Below are positions 35,856 through 44,454 of a stretch of DNA of 64,000 nt, piece by piece (within the stretch, counting starts at the first letter, position 1; every line of letters starts with the position of its first letter). Below the pieces are notes generated by a model that saw only the letters and a list, made by a program, of their open reading frames with translations, was not told the DNA's origin and ran no database searches. A program made the translations under genes and the position numbers. The stretch lies in the NCBI GenBank assembly GCA_965217935.1, contig OZ244581.1, forward strand, positions 3,162,001 to 3,226,000, given 5' to 3'. This DNA comes from JBBROS01 sp965217935. Its GTDB lineage: Bacteria; Pseudomonadota; Alphaproteobacteria; Acetobacterales; Acetobacteraceae.

Positions 35856-36244
35856 GCGACGCCGAGATCGCCGACCGCCACCTCGGAGACCGCGCGCCCG
35901 GCGACCAGCGGTCCGGCCAGCTCGGCGAGGGCGCCCGCGGCTACCTCGTCGGCTACGCCCTAGCCGTCGTGCTGACGGTCGTCTCGTTCGTGGTCGCGCG
36001 CACCACGCTGGTCTGGACACCCAGTATCCCCATAGCGCTGTTCGCGCTGGCAATCGCGCAGATGGACGTACACCTGGTGTTCTTCCTGCATATCAGCACC
36101 GGCCCGGACAGCGCCAACAACGTCATGGCGCTCGCCTTCGGGGTGCTGATCGTGTTCCTGCTGATCGCCGGCTCGGTCTGGATCATGGGGCACCTCGACA
36201 ACAACATGCCGAGCATGGACAAGATCATGCAGATGCAGCGATGA
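35852..36244 (+). CDS. cyoD: Cytochrome o ubiquinol oxidase subunit IV
   Basis: A 130-residue small subunit with three membrane helices (about residues 32-50, 58-78 and 90-112). The conserved AIAQMDVHLVFFLHISTGPD segment identifies CyoD, which assists CuB site assembly. ATG 35852 overlaps the cyoC stop. The N-terminus is longer and more charged than in enterics. No heme-O synthase (cyoE) follows. Confidence 0.93.
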   Translation: MSDAEIADRHLGDRAPGDQRSGQLGEGARGYLVGYALAVVLTVVSFVVARTTLVWTPSIPIALFALAIAQMDVHLVFFLHISTGPDSANNVMALAFGVLIVFLLIAGSVWIMGHLDNNMPSMDKIMQMQR

Positions 36245-36301
36245 TGGGCGGTGCCATGAACCACGCCGGCGGGAACGCCAGCCAGCCCGGGATGCCCCAC
36301 T

Positions 36302-38461
36302 TTGGCCTATGAGATCAGCGTTGGCCCCGCGCAGCTCACGATCCACATCGGTGAATGCGTGCTGATCACCGAGACCGACGGCCAGGTCCGCCAACCAAGC
36401 GAACGCGGCCTGTTCTTCCGCGACACCCGCGTCATCAGCGAGTGGCGAGTTACCGTCAACGGCCGCGCCTGGCAGGCGCGGAACGCCGCCGCCGTGGCGC
36501 ACTATGCGGCACAGGTGGTGCTGACGAACCCCGCCCTGCCTACTGACGCGGCCGAGTTGCCCGCCGGCAGCATCAGCCTGACTATCGGCCGCATGCTCGG
36601 CCTAGGCGGAATGCGCGAAACGCTCTCCCTACGCAACCATAACCGGACCGTGGTTTGCATCCTGGTCGCCGTGCAGATGCGCTGCGACTTCGCCGACATC
36701 TTCGATGTGAAATCCCATCGGGTGATCTCCCGCGGCGAAACCACCACCACCTGGTCCACCGATGACGCCCGGCTGGAGACCGTGCACGCCAACGCCGGGT
36801 TCCGTCGCGGCGTTTCCGTCGGTCCAGTACCCGCCAGCCCGGCGCCCGTCCTGCAGGACGGTGCGCTCGCCTTTCGCGTCGAGCTTGCGCCGCAGGGGAG
36901 CTGGCAGGGCGAACTGCTCTACCGGCTCATCGACGGCGCCGATCTGCTGGAAGCCTCGGCCGACAACTTTGCCGAACGCAAAACCTCCGCACAGGCCCGC
37001 GCCTCCGACGAGTGGTGCGCCCAGGCCATGCGGCTACGCAGCAGCTGCGTGCCGCTGCAGCTCCTGTTCGAGCAGTCGCTCAACGACCTGGCGGCACTCC
37101 GCCTGCCCATCAAGGGCACAGACCTCAAGGCCTTCGTGCCGGCAGCCGGCATCCCCTGGTTCGCCGCCCTGTTCGGACGCGACAGCCTGGTTACGGCGCT
37201 GCAGACCGTGCCGGTCTACCCCGACTTCGCCCGCGGTGCGCTGGAGGTGCTGGCGCGCTACCAGGCCAACCAGATGGACGACTCGCGAGACATGCAACCG
37301 GGCAAGATTCCGCACGAGCTGCGCCATGGCGAGCTCGCGGCACTCGGCTTGGCGCCGTACCGACCCTATTACGGCACCGCCGACGCCACGGCGCTCTATC
37401 TGATCCTGCTGCACCAGGCCTGGCGCTACACCGGCGACGACGAGCTCATCCGCACCCATCGCGAGACCGCGGAGCGCTGCCTGTGCTGGATCGACGAGCA
37501 CGGCGACATGGACGGGGACGGGTTCCAGGAATACTGCCGCCGCACCCCGGACGGCGCGGAGAACCAGGGCTGGAGGGACTCCGGCATCGGGGTCCTGGAC
37601 GAGGCGGGCGACGACGTCCCAGCGCCCAAGGCGCTGTGCGAATTACAGGGCTATGTGTACGACGCCTGGCGCCGTACGGCCGAGGTGTTCGATGCGCTGG
37701 GCCTGTCCAGCCGGGCCGCGGCGCTGCGGAGCAAGGCGCAGGTCCTGTTCGACCGCTTCAACACCATGTTCTGGGACGAGGAGCAGCAGTTCTACGCCCT
37801 CTGCCTCGACCCGGCGAAGCGCCCGGTGATGAGCATAAGCTCCAATCCCGGACACCTGCTGTGGTCCGGCATCGTGCCGCAGGACCGCGCCGGGGCCGTC
37901 GTGCGGCGGCTGATGGCGGATGACATGTGGAGCGGCTGGGGCATCCGAACCCTCTCGGCCGCGCACCCGGCCTACAACCCGCATGACTACCAGCTCGGCG
38001 CGATTTGGCCGCACGACAACGGCCTGATCGCGATGGGCTTCAAGCGCTACGGCTTCCATGCCGAAGCGGCTCGGATTGTCAGGGGCATGGTCGACGCCGG
38101 CAGCCGCTTCCTGCTGCACCGGCTGCCCGAGGTGTTCGCCGGCACCGGACGCGCCGACACGCCGTTCCCGGTCCAGTACCTCGGCGCCAATGTGCCGCAG
38201 GCCTGGGCAGCCGGCGCGGTGTTCACCTTTGTCCGCGCCTTACTGGGGGCCGGCATCGACCTGTCCGACGACACCGTCTCGCTCGACCCGTTCCTGCCCG
38301 ACTGGCTGCCTGACCTGCGCATCGAGGGCCTGCACGTGGGCCGGCGCCGGGTTGACCTGCACGTCTGGCGCGAGGGCGGCGAGACCCGCGCCGAACTGTC
38401 CGGCGACAAGGCGGTCAAACTGGTAAGGCGCCCCGTCGCGGACACCTCCCAGTTCGCCTGA
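36302..38461 (+). CDS. Amylo-alpha-1,6-glucosidase (glycogen-debranching type)
   Basis: A 719-residue protein with an N-terminal beta domain (GDE_N_bis-like; ECVLITETDGQVRQPSERGL, FFRDTRVISEW, about residues 1-190). A C-terminal (alpha/alpha)6 catalytic domain follows: AAGIPWFAALFGRDSLVTAL, QPGKIPHELRHGELAALG, YYGTADATALYLILLHQAWR, NQGWRDSGIGVLDEAGD and YQLGAIWPHDNGLIAMGFKR. It would hydrolyse alpha-1,6 branch points of glycogen or related glucans. The start is TTG 36302; the frame is closed by a TGA at 36257-36259 and no ATG lies between. It follows cyoD by 57 bp. Confidence 0.85.
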   Translation: MAYEISVGPAQLTIHIGECVLITETDGQVRQPSERGLFFRDTRVISEWRVTVNGRAWQARNAAAVAHYAAQVVLTNPALPTDAAELPAGSISLTIGRMLGLGGMRETLSLRNHNRTVVCILVAVQMRCDFADIFDVKSHRVISRGETTTTWSTDDARLETVHANAGFRRGVSVGPVPASPAPVLQDGALAFRVELAPQGSWQGELLYRLIDGADLLEASADNFAERKTSAQARASDEWCAQAMRLRSSCVPLQLLFEQSLNDLAALRLPIKGTDLKAFVPAAGIPWFAALFGRDSLVTALQTVPVYPDFARGALEVLARYQANQMDDSRDMQPGKIPHELRHGELAALGLAPYRPYYGTADATALYLILLHQAWRYTGDDELIRTHRETAERCLCWIDEHGDMDGDGFQEYCRRTPDGAENQGWRDSGIGVLDEAGDDVPAPKALCELQGYVYDAWRRTAEVFDALGLSSRAAALRSKAQVLFDRFNTMFWDEEQQFYALCLDPAKRPVMSISSNPGHLLWSGIVPQDRAGAVVRRLMADDMWSGWGIRTLSAAHPAYNPHDYQLGAIWPHDNGLIAMGFKRYGFHAEAARIVRGMVDAGSRFLLHRLPEVFAGTGRADTPFPVQYLGANVPQAWAAGAVFTFVRALLGAGIDLSDDTVSLDPFLPDWLPDLRIEGLHVGRRRVDLHVWREGGETRAELSGDKAVKLVRRPVADTSQFA

Positions 38462-38554
38462 CGGTCCATCAGGTTGGTTGCGTGATCAAAGTGACGTAAA
38501 GATTGGTTCAGGCGCCAATCTGTCCGCCAGCAGAAGCCACCAAACCCTTTTGAC

Positions 38555-39802
38555 TTAAATACTTAACAGCTTTGAAGCGTTGCCGCCAACAATAGCTGCG
38601 GTCGTAGCTTCGTCAAAACCCGCTGACATCACAAGACCGACGCGATTTGCATCAGCCATGTCGTAAGGATAGTCCGTTCCCATAAGGATGTGATCGGCGC
38701 CGAATGTGTCGACGAGGTGTTTGAGCTGCCCCGGCGTATAGACGCAGGCGTCGAAATACACTCTCCGCAAATACGACGACGGAGAATTAGGCAGATTGTT
38801 ATGGGCATCGGAGCGCGCCCCCCAGGCATGATCCATACGGCCCCAGTAGGCTGCCATATATCCACCGCCATGAACGGTGAGTAATCGTAGGTTCGGATGC
38901 CTCTCGAGCACACCGTCCAGGATAAGCTAGTGCAATGCTGTAGTGGTTTCGAGCGGGTTACCTATCACGTTGTTCAAATAGAATGGCTTCAGCCGTTCAG
39001 CATCGGTAAAACCGTTCGGATGAATGACAACAAGCGCGCCAAGCTCTTCGGCTTTTCGCCAGAACGGCGCAAACTCGGCATGGGATAGCTCCTTTCCGTT
39101 AACATTGGTAAGAACCTGCACACCCTTCATGCCGTGCTGCGTCATGCAACGCTCCAACTCCTTAGCAGCCTCGTTCCCGTCAGGCATTGGCACGGTGCAG
39201 AAAGGTATGAAGCGGTTGGGCTCCCTTGAGGCAAACTCGGCGAGGCCGTCATTGACTAAGCGCGCCGACTGAACGGCAATGTCGAGCGGCACAGCGTAGA
39301 AGGTTTGCGGCGGCGCGGGAAGAATAAGCTGCTTGTCGATCCCCTTTTGATCGAGATCGGCCAGCCGATCAGTAAAGGCGATCATCCGTGTCTTGAGATC
39401 CTGCTGCTGCTTTTCGTTAACGGCTTGAGTTTCTGGTGACTGAAATCGAACGATCGCAATTTTTGACATGCCTACGTGTGGCTGTGCCAATGCGGTAGCC
39501 TCTGGAACTCCGACATGTGCGTGGAAGTCCATCGTAAAACTTTCAGGCCGGATTTCCCGCCCAGGGCGCTCGTGCGGTCTAGCTGCCGTTTCCGAATAGT
39601 TGTTCCAGACCTTCGCCATGCGCGGCGGCGCCAGCGTATCTGGGTTTTGCCGCTCGACCGGGATGTTGCGAGGTCTGATGATGTTCGCACCCAGACCGGA
39701 GCGGGCCGGCTCGGGCGTCTGCGCGGTGGCCGACGCGGCCGCGAACAGGGCGGCGGCGCCGAGTGTGGCCGAGATCATCGACCGGCGTGATGGCTTTTCC
39801 AT
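38555..39802 (-). pseudogene. Amidohydrolase (ACMSD-like) with internal amber codon
   Basis: From ATG 39802 leftward: a Tat-like signal (RRSMISATLGAAALFAAASA), then MDFHAHVGVP with the metal-binding HxH. Next come QLILPAPPQTFYAVPLDIAV, FIPFCTVPMPDGNEAAKELE, MKGVQVLTNVNGKEL and ALVVIHPNGFTDAER. After ETTTALH a TAG at 38927-38929 interrupts the frame. The remainder continues in frame: LILDGVLERHPNLRLLTVHG, GGYMAAYWGRMDHAWG, and the metal Asp block HILMGTDYPYDMADANRVG. The amidohydrolase_2 fold is complete apart from the stop. It resembles aminocarboxymuconate-semialdehyde decarboxylase-type enzymes; the substrate is unknown. Confidence 0.82.
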
Positions 39803-39828
39803 TGTGAACCTCCTTCGTGGAAACATGG

Positions 39829-40115
39829 TCAGAACTGGAATTCTGCCCGGCCGGCGACCGCATCGAATCGGCGCGGAGCCGCCATCGACGTTGGCGTGCT
39901 CGTACTGCAGCCCGAAGCGCAGCGGCTCGATCGGCCGCCAGTTGACGATCGCCAACCAGATCCGCTCCTGCCCGCCGCGCACGTCTGCACTGTTGAGGTT
40001 GAGCGTCGAATAGCGGGCGCCGACCTCCACCGAGCCGAACCGACCGTTGCGCGGATCGAACCGCTCCGAGGGCTTCGGGGCACCCCAGGCCCCGTTCGCC
40101 GGCGCCCACTCGCGC
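39829..40115 (-). pseudogene. Phosphate-selective porin (OprO/OprP type), C-terminal fragment
   Basis: Reading leftward: GAWGAPKPSERFDPRNGRFG, SVEVGARYSTLNLNSADVRG, GQERIWLAIVNWRPIEPLRF, GLQYEHANVDG, then after a one-base slip RRFDAVAGRAEFQF and stop. The terminal Phe and alternating strands match the closing beta-strands of polyphosphate-selective porins. About 85 residues remain; the rest was replaced by the transposase fragment to the right. Confidence 0.65.
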
Positions 40116-40655
40116 GGCGTGCCGAGCCGGGCCAGGTGCGCGGCCCACGCCGACGCGTCGGCGAACAGCCTGGCCGGGTGCGCGTCCAGCCGGGCGACCA
40201 CCTGCCCCGACAGGCCATGCCCGCGCATGGAGTCCAGCGCCGCCGGGTTCACGACGCACTCCGCGTGCCCCGCCCGCAGCAGCGACGGAAACGTCTCGCG
40301 TGACGTCGACGCCCCGGTCCGGAACACGGCAGAACGCTCGTCGCCAGCCTGGGTGGCGATCCTGTCCTTGCGGGCATGGCGCGCGGCCGTGTCGTCCACG
40401 GTCATCCAGCGCGCGGTGGCCAGGCCAGCCCGCAGCGCCTTCTGGTCCTCGGCCATGAGATCGTCGAGCGGCCCGGTCAGCATGCGCGCCGCCTGGCGCT
40501 TGGAGATCTCCACGCCGATCCCGTTCAGCAACGCCACACGCCGTTCCGTCGGCGCCTGCCCCTGGGCGTGCAGGGCCGGCACGAAGCGCCGCAGCTCAGG
40601 ACCGAACCCGCCGACGATCCCCGCCGGCAACAGCGCCAGCACTGTCTCGCCGGCA
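40116..40655 (-). pseudogene. Transposase fragment, N-terminal/middle part
   Basis: Reading leftward from the IS6 end: GIVGGFGPELRRFVPALHAQ, RRVALLNGIGVEISKRQAAR, ALRAGLATARWMTVDDTAAR with a catalytic-type Asp, HARKDRIATQAGDERSAVFR, FPSLLRAGHAECVVNPAALD, GLSGQVVARLDAHPARLFAD and AWAAHLARLG. It belongs to the same large transposase type whose C-terminus is at 22831-23107. It joins the porin fragment in frame by chance on its 3' side and is cut by IS6 on its 5' side. Confidence 0.6.
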
Positions 40656-41487
40656 TCGCCAACTTGGCCACTGGCTTGCGGGACGGGGCTGCGCCGGGTA
40701 GGCGGGCGGAATGACGACGCCTGCCTGCCCGAGCGACGCTGGCTACCGCGTCCCGGCCGAGATCATCAGCCACGCCGTCTGACTGTGCGTCCGCTTTCCC
40801 CTGAGCCTGCGGCTGGTGAACGAACTGCTGGCCGCGCGCGGCCTCCTCGTCAGCCGCGAGACCGCGCGCCAGTGGGCGCTGAAGTTCGGGCAGGGCTTCG
40901 CCAATCAGATCCGCCGCAGGCTGCCCGCGGCGGGCGGCAAGTGGCGCCTGGACGAGGTCGTGCTGACAATCGCGGGCGTGAAGCGCTGGCTGTGGCGTGC
41001 GGTGGACCAGAACGGGACGGCGCCGGACATCCTGGCGCAAAGCCGGCGCGACAAGCAGGCCGCCAAGCGCCTGCTGCGCAAGCTGCTGAAACGGCAACGT
41101 CGCCCGCCTCGCGTCATGGTCACCGACAAGCTGGCGAGCTACGGGGCGGCCCCGCGGGAGGCAGTGTCCTCCGTCGAGCACAGGAAACGCAAGGGGCTGA
41201 ACAACAGGGCGGAGAACTCGCACCAGCCGGCACGGCGGCGAGAGCGGCAGATGAAGCGCTTCAAGTCAGCCGGTCAGGCGCAGCGCTTCCTGTCCGCCCA
41301 CGACGGGATCGACAACCTCTTCCACCTTCGCCGCCATCAAGTGCCCGCGCCCCAATATCGGGCTGCCCGCACTCAAGCCTTCCAGGTTTGGGCCGAGGTC
41401 ACCGGCGTCGCTGCCGCGGCGCAACCACGAGCACGCCGTCCTGATCGCGCTCTCTCCCAACCTCAGAGCGATAAGTTAACGATGTCC
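40656..41487 (+). mobile_element. IS6-family element, copy 2
   Basis: Same sequence and orientation as copy 1 (offset 28340), from AACTTGGCCACTGGCTTGCG at 40661 to the right end at 41487. The two differ only in the outermost bases of the left end (CATCGCC here, CACAGTC in copy 1). It lies between the transposase fragment and the 3' end of an SDR gene. No target duplication is visible. Confidence 0.75.
40711..41472 (+). CDS. IS6-family transposase with an internal TGA (copy 2)
   Basis: Identical to copy 1, including the TGA (40780-40782) at the conserved Trp of the N-terminal AVWLYxRF motif. A GTG at 40816 could start a protein lacking about 35 residues. The D, D, E core is complete (KWRLDEVVL, MVTDKLASYG, NRAENSHQ). 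Frame continues past the element end for a few codons. Confidence 0.72.
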
Positions 41488-42213
41488 AGGAACGACATAA
41501 GATGACGCGGCAAGGCCATGCCGGACCACCTCTCCATGCCTCGCCTCTTGCGGCATGCAGAGGTCCGCGACGGACGCCGCCACATCCGCCGGCGCGGCGA
41601 TCGTCGCTGGATTCTCTCCGGGCATCGCCTTGTTGCGCAACCGGGTGGCGACCGGTCCAGGATCGAACAGGTTGATGCGCAACGGCAGCGACCGCGCCTC
41701 ATGGGCCCAGGTCTTCACCAGATGGTCCAGCCCGGCCTTGCTGGCGCCGTAAGCGCCCCAGTAGGCGCGGGGGTCGGCGGCGCGGCTGTCGGTGATGAAC
41801 ACCGCTCGCCCGGCCGGCGCCGCTTGCAGCACCGGCGCGCACGTGCGGATCAGCCGCCAGGCCGCGGACAGGTTGACCGCCATCACCGTATCCCAGTCCT
41901 TGGGCGTGATGTGCCCGACCGGGGTCAACGTGCCCAATGCGCCGGCGGCGTGGACCAGGATGTCGAGCCGGCCGAACCGCGCGTAGAGGCTGGGTCCAAG
42001 CGGATCGAGCGCCGCGCCGTCGGACAGATCCTGCGGCGCCAGCGTCGCCGTTCCGCCGGCGGCCCGGATGGCATCGTCCGTGTCCTCAAGGCCGCCCTGC
42101 GTCCGCGCCAGCAACACGACATGCGCGCCGCGCCGGGCCAGCTCGATGGCGCAGGCGGCGCCGATGCCGCGGCTTGCGCCGGTGACCAGTGCGACGGCGC
42201 CTCCGAGGGACAC
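41476..42213 (-). CDS. Short-chain dehydrogenase/reductase, C-terminus trimmed by IS6
   Basis: A 245-residue SDR. The cofactor motif is VALVTGASRGIGAACAIELA and the NAG position reads VHAAGALGTL. The active site is ITDSRAADPRAYWGAYGASK, with S, Y and K visible. It resembles YciK-type proteins usually found next to purF in Rhodospirillales. The last few codons (after about GEVVRHG) and the stop are supplied by the IS6 end, so the native tail has been replaced. Activity is plausible but unproven. It lies 3 bp after the purF stop. Confidence 0.8.
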   Translation of the reverse strand: MSLGGAVALVTGASRGIGAACAIELARRGAHVVLLARTQGGLEDTDDAIRAAGGTATLAPQDLSDGAALDPLGPSLYARFGRLDILVHAAGALGTLTPVGHITPKDWDTVMAVNLSAAWRLIRTCAPVLQAAPAGRAVFITDSRAADPRAYWGAYGASKAGLDHLVKTWAHEARSLPLRINLFDPGPVATRLRNKAMPGENPATIAAPADVAASVADLCMPQEARHGEVVRHGLAASSYVVPGHR

Positions 42214-42216
42214 GGC

Positions 42217-43695
42217 TCAGGCTTCGGTCAGCAAGCTGAGCTGGCGGTCGGCGCTGTCGCTCATGTCGTCGAGCGGGATGGGGTATTCGCCGGTGAAGCA
42301 GGCATCGCAGAAGTGCGGCTTGGCGGCGTCGCGGCCGGACTTGCCGAGCGCGCGGTAGAGCCCGTCCAGCGAGATGAACGCCAGGCTGTCGGCGCCGATC
42401 AGGTCGGCCATCTCCTGGATGTTGTGACGGGCGGCAAGGAGCTTGCCGCGCTCGGGGGTGTCGATGCCGTAGAAGCACGAATGCGTCGTCGGCGGCGAGG
42501 AAATCCGCATATGCACTTCGGATGCCCCGGCGCCGCGAACCATCTCGACGATCTTGCGGCTGGTGGTGCCGCGGACGATGCTGTCGTCGACGAGGACCAC
42601 GCGCTTGCCGGCCAAGGTAGCGCGGTTGGCGGAGTGCTTCAGCTTGACGCCCAGGTTGCGGATGCTGTCGGTCGGCTCGATGAAGGTGCGCCCGACGTAG
42701 TGGTTGCGGATGATGCCCAATTCGAACGGGATGCCGCTCTGCATGCTGTAGCCCATCGCGGCCGGCACGCCGCTGTCCGGGACGGGCACGATGACGTCGG
42801 CGTCCACGTGGCTCTCGACGGCGAGATTGGCGCCGATGCGCTTGCGGGCGTCGTAGACCGGGGTGCCCTCCATGACGGAATCGGGACGGGCGAAGTAGAT
42901 GTACTCGAACACGCAGAACCGGCCTTGCGTGGCGCCCCAGGGCTTGACGCTGCGCACGCCGCGGTCGTCGATGAGGACGATCTCGCCGGGTTCCACGTCG
43001 CGGACGAACTCGGCGCCGACGATCTCCAAGGCGCAGGTCTCGCTCGCCAGCACCCAGCCGCCGGCGCCTGAGTTGCCGATGCGGCCCAGGATGAGCGGGC
43101 GGACGCCGAGCGGGTCGCGCACGCCGATCATCGCCTCGTTCGACATGGCGACCAGGGAGTATGCGCCGACAACCTGCTTGAGCGCGTCGATCAGGCGGTC
43201 GACCACGGTGGAGTAGAGGCTGATGGCGATGAGGTGGATGAACACCTCGCTGTCGGTCGTGCTCTGGAACAGGCAGCCGCGGCGGACAAGCTGGCGGTGC
43301 AGCACGTTGGCGTTGGTCAAGTTGCCGTTGTGCGCGACGGCGAAGCCGCCGAAGGCGAAGTCGGCGTAAAGCGGCTGGACGTTGCGCAGGATGGTGTCGC
43401 CGGTGGTGGCGTAGCGGTTGTGGCCGATCGCGTTCTGGCCCGGCAGGGAGGCGATCACCTTGGCCTGGCCGAAATTGTCGCCGACCAGGCCGAGGCCGCG
43501 ATGGATGTGGAAGCGGGCGCCGTCGTAGCTGACGATGCCGGTCGCCTCCTGGCCGCGGTGCTGGAGGGCATGAAGGCCGAGGGCGGTGACGGCGGCGGCG
43601 TCGGCCACGCCCCAGACGCCGAAGACGCCGCACTCCTCGTGCAGCTTGTCGTCGTGCAGCAGGTCGTCGTCTGACAGCGGTTGGTTGAAACCCAT
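42217..43695 (-). CDS. purF: Amidophosphoribosyltransferase
   Basis: PurF makes 5-phosphoribosylamine from PRPP and glutamine, the first committed step of purine synthesis. The class II glutaminase nucleophile is Cys22, exposed after removal of the propeptide (LHEECGVFGVWG). Other motifs are LQHRGQEATGI, GHNRYATTG and AHNGNLTN. The phosphoribosyltransferase PRPP loop is VVLVDDSIVRGTT (about residues 366-378). Cys residues for an Fe-S centre are seen near HSCFYGIDTP and FCDACFTGEYP. Length (492) is normal. It lies downstream of cvpA, an association also seen in enterics. Confidence 0.96.
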   Translation of the reverse strand: MGFNQPLSDDDLLHDDKLHEECGVFGVWGVADAAAVTALGLHALQHRGQEATGIVSYDGARFHIHRGLGLVGDNFGQAKVIASLPGQNAIGHNRYATTGDTILRNVQPLYADFAFGGFAVAHNGNLTNANVLHRQLVRRGCLFQSTTDSEVFIHLIAISLYSTVVDRLIDALKQVVGAYSLVAMSNEAMIGVRDPLGVRPLILGRIGNSGAGGWVLASETCALEIVGAEFVRDVEPGEIVLIDDRGVRSVKPWGATQGRFCVFEYIYFARPDSVMEGTPVYDARKRIGANLAVESHVDADVIVPVPDSGVPAAMGYSMQSGIPFELGIIRNHYVGRTFIEPTDSIRNLGVKLKHSANRATLAGKRVVLVDDSIVRGTTSRKIVEMVRGAGASEVHMRISSPPTTHSCFYGIDTPERGKLLAARHNIQEMADLIGADSLAFISLDGLYRALGKSGRDAAKPHFCDACFTGEYPIPLDDMSDSADRQLSLLTEA

Positions 43696-43708
43696 GGCTC
43701 CTCCTAAG

Positions 43709-43808
43709 CATCATCCCACGGGACGGCTCGCCGTCGCGACGCGGAAATGATGCGTCTTCAAACACTCCTAACCAGACATCCGTGGCACAAGCCACCAATG
43801 TCTGCTTA
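43709..43808. repeat. Dispersed intergenic repeat, copy A (hairpin-bearing)
   Basis: About 100 bases between cvpA and purF are similar to 56829-56929. Shared blocks include GGGACGGC, GACGCGGA, GCGTCT and CAGACATCCGTGGC, CAAGCCA, AATGTCTGCT. CAGACAT (43773-43779) pairs with ATGTCTG (43798-43804), and inside it GTGGC pairs with GCCAC around an ACAA loop. It could be a repeated extragenic palindrome or a small mobile unit. Confidence 0.65.
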
Positions 43809-44393
43809 GTCCCGAGCGGATCGGGAACCGAATGCCCGCCCCTTGGGGCTGGATTGCAGCAGCGATGCGGAACTGAGCGGCCGGCCGGGGGGCGGCTCGG
43901 CGACCGCCGGGCGGTAACGCGGCGGCGCCTGGTCAGCGAGCCACACGGCGCCCTCGTAAACGGTGGGCAGGAAACGGGCTTGCCGCACCGGAGCCGGCCA
44001 TTGCTCGACCGGGATCGCCATGCCGACCAGCACGTAGGCGACGGCAACCAGGACGGCTCCGCGCGCCAGGCCGAAGACGAGGCCAAGGGTGCGGTCCAGC
44101 CCGCCCAGGGCCGAGCCGCGCACGGCACTGCTGAGGGCGCCCGCGACCACCCAGAGAACGATCAGCGCAACCAGGAACACGGCGCCGAACGCCACGAGGT
44201 CGGCCGTCGTGGGATCGCTGAACTGCCTGCGCACCCAGGGCTGGATATAGGGAAAAACGCCGTAGGGGCTGGCGACGAGCGCGGCCGCGACCCACGCGCC
44301 GACGCCGAGCACCTCACGCACCAGGCCGCGCATGAAGGCGAGCAGGCCGGACAGCGCGATCAGCGCCAGGACCGCAAGGTCCACCCAGTTCAT
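43806..44393 (-). CDS. cvpA: CvpA family membrane protein
   Basis: A 195-residue protein with four membrane helices in the first 130 residues (MNWVDLAVLALIALSGLLAF, VGAWVAAALVAS, ADLVAFGAVFLVALIVLWVV, FGLARGAVLVAVAYVLVGMA). The GLDRTLGLVFGLARG segment is the CvpA signature. The ATG at 44393 is chosen over a TTG 12 bases upstream because the family starts with MNWVD. CvpA is needed for colicin V production in E. coli and sits beside purF there as here. Its molecular role is unsettled. Confidence 0.9.
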   Translation of the reverse strand: MNWVDLAVLALIALSGLLAFMRGLVREVLGVGAWVAAALVASPYGVFPYIQPWVRRQFSDPTTADLVAFGAVFLVALIVLWVVAGALSSAVRGSALGGLDRTLGLVFGLARGAVLVAVAYVLVGMAIPVEQWPAPVRQARFLPTVYEGAVWLADQAPPRYRPAVAEPPPGRPLSSASLLQSSPKGRAFGSRSARD

Positions 44394-44454
44394 TGACGGC
44401 CCCAAGACATCGTGAGCGGCATATAGGGCAGGGGGGCTGCCGGGTAAACCGCGT

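Noticed and set aside
38927..40642. One 571-codon frame spanning transposase, porin and amidohydrolase sequence
   Set aside because: Three unrelated pieces happen to share a frame. The amidohydrolase has its own start with a Tat-like signal at 39802, and the porin piece needs a frameshift to finish.
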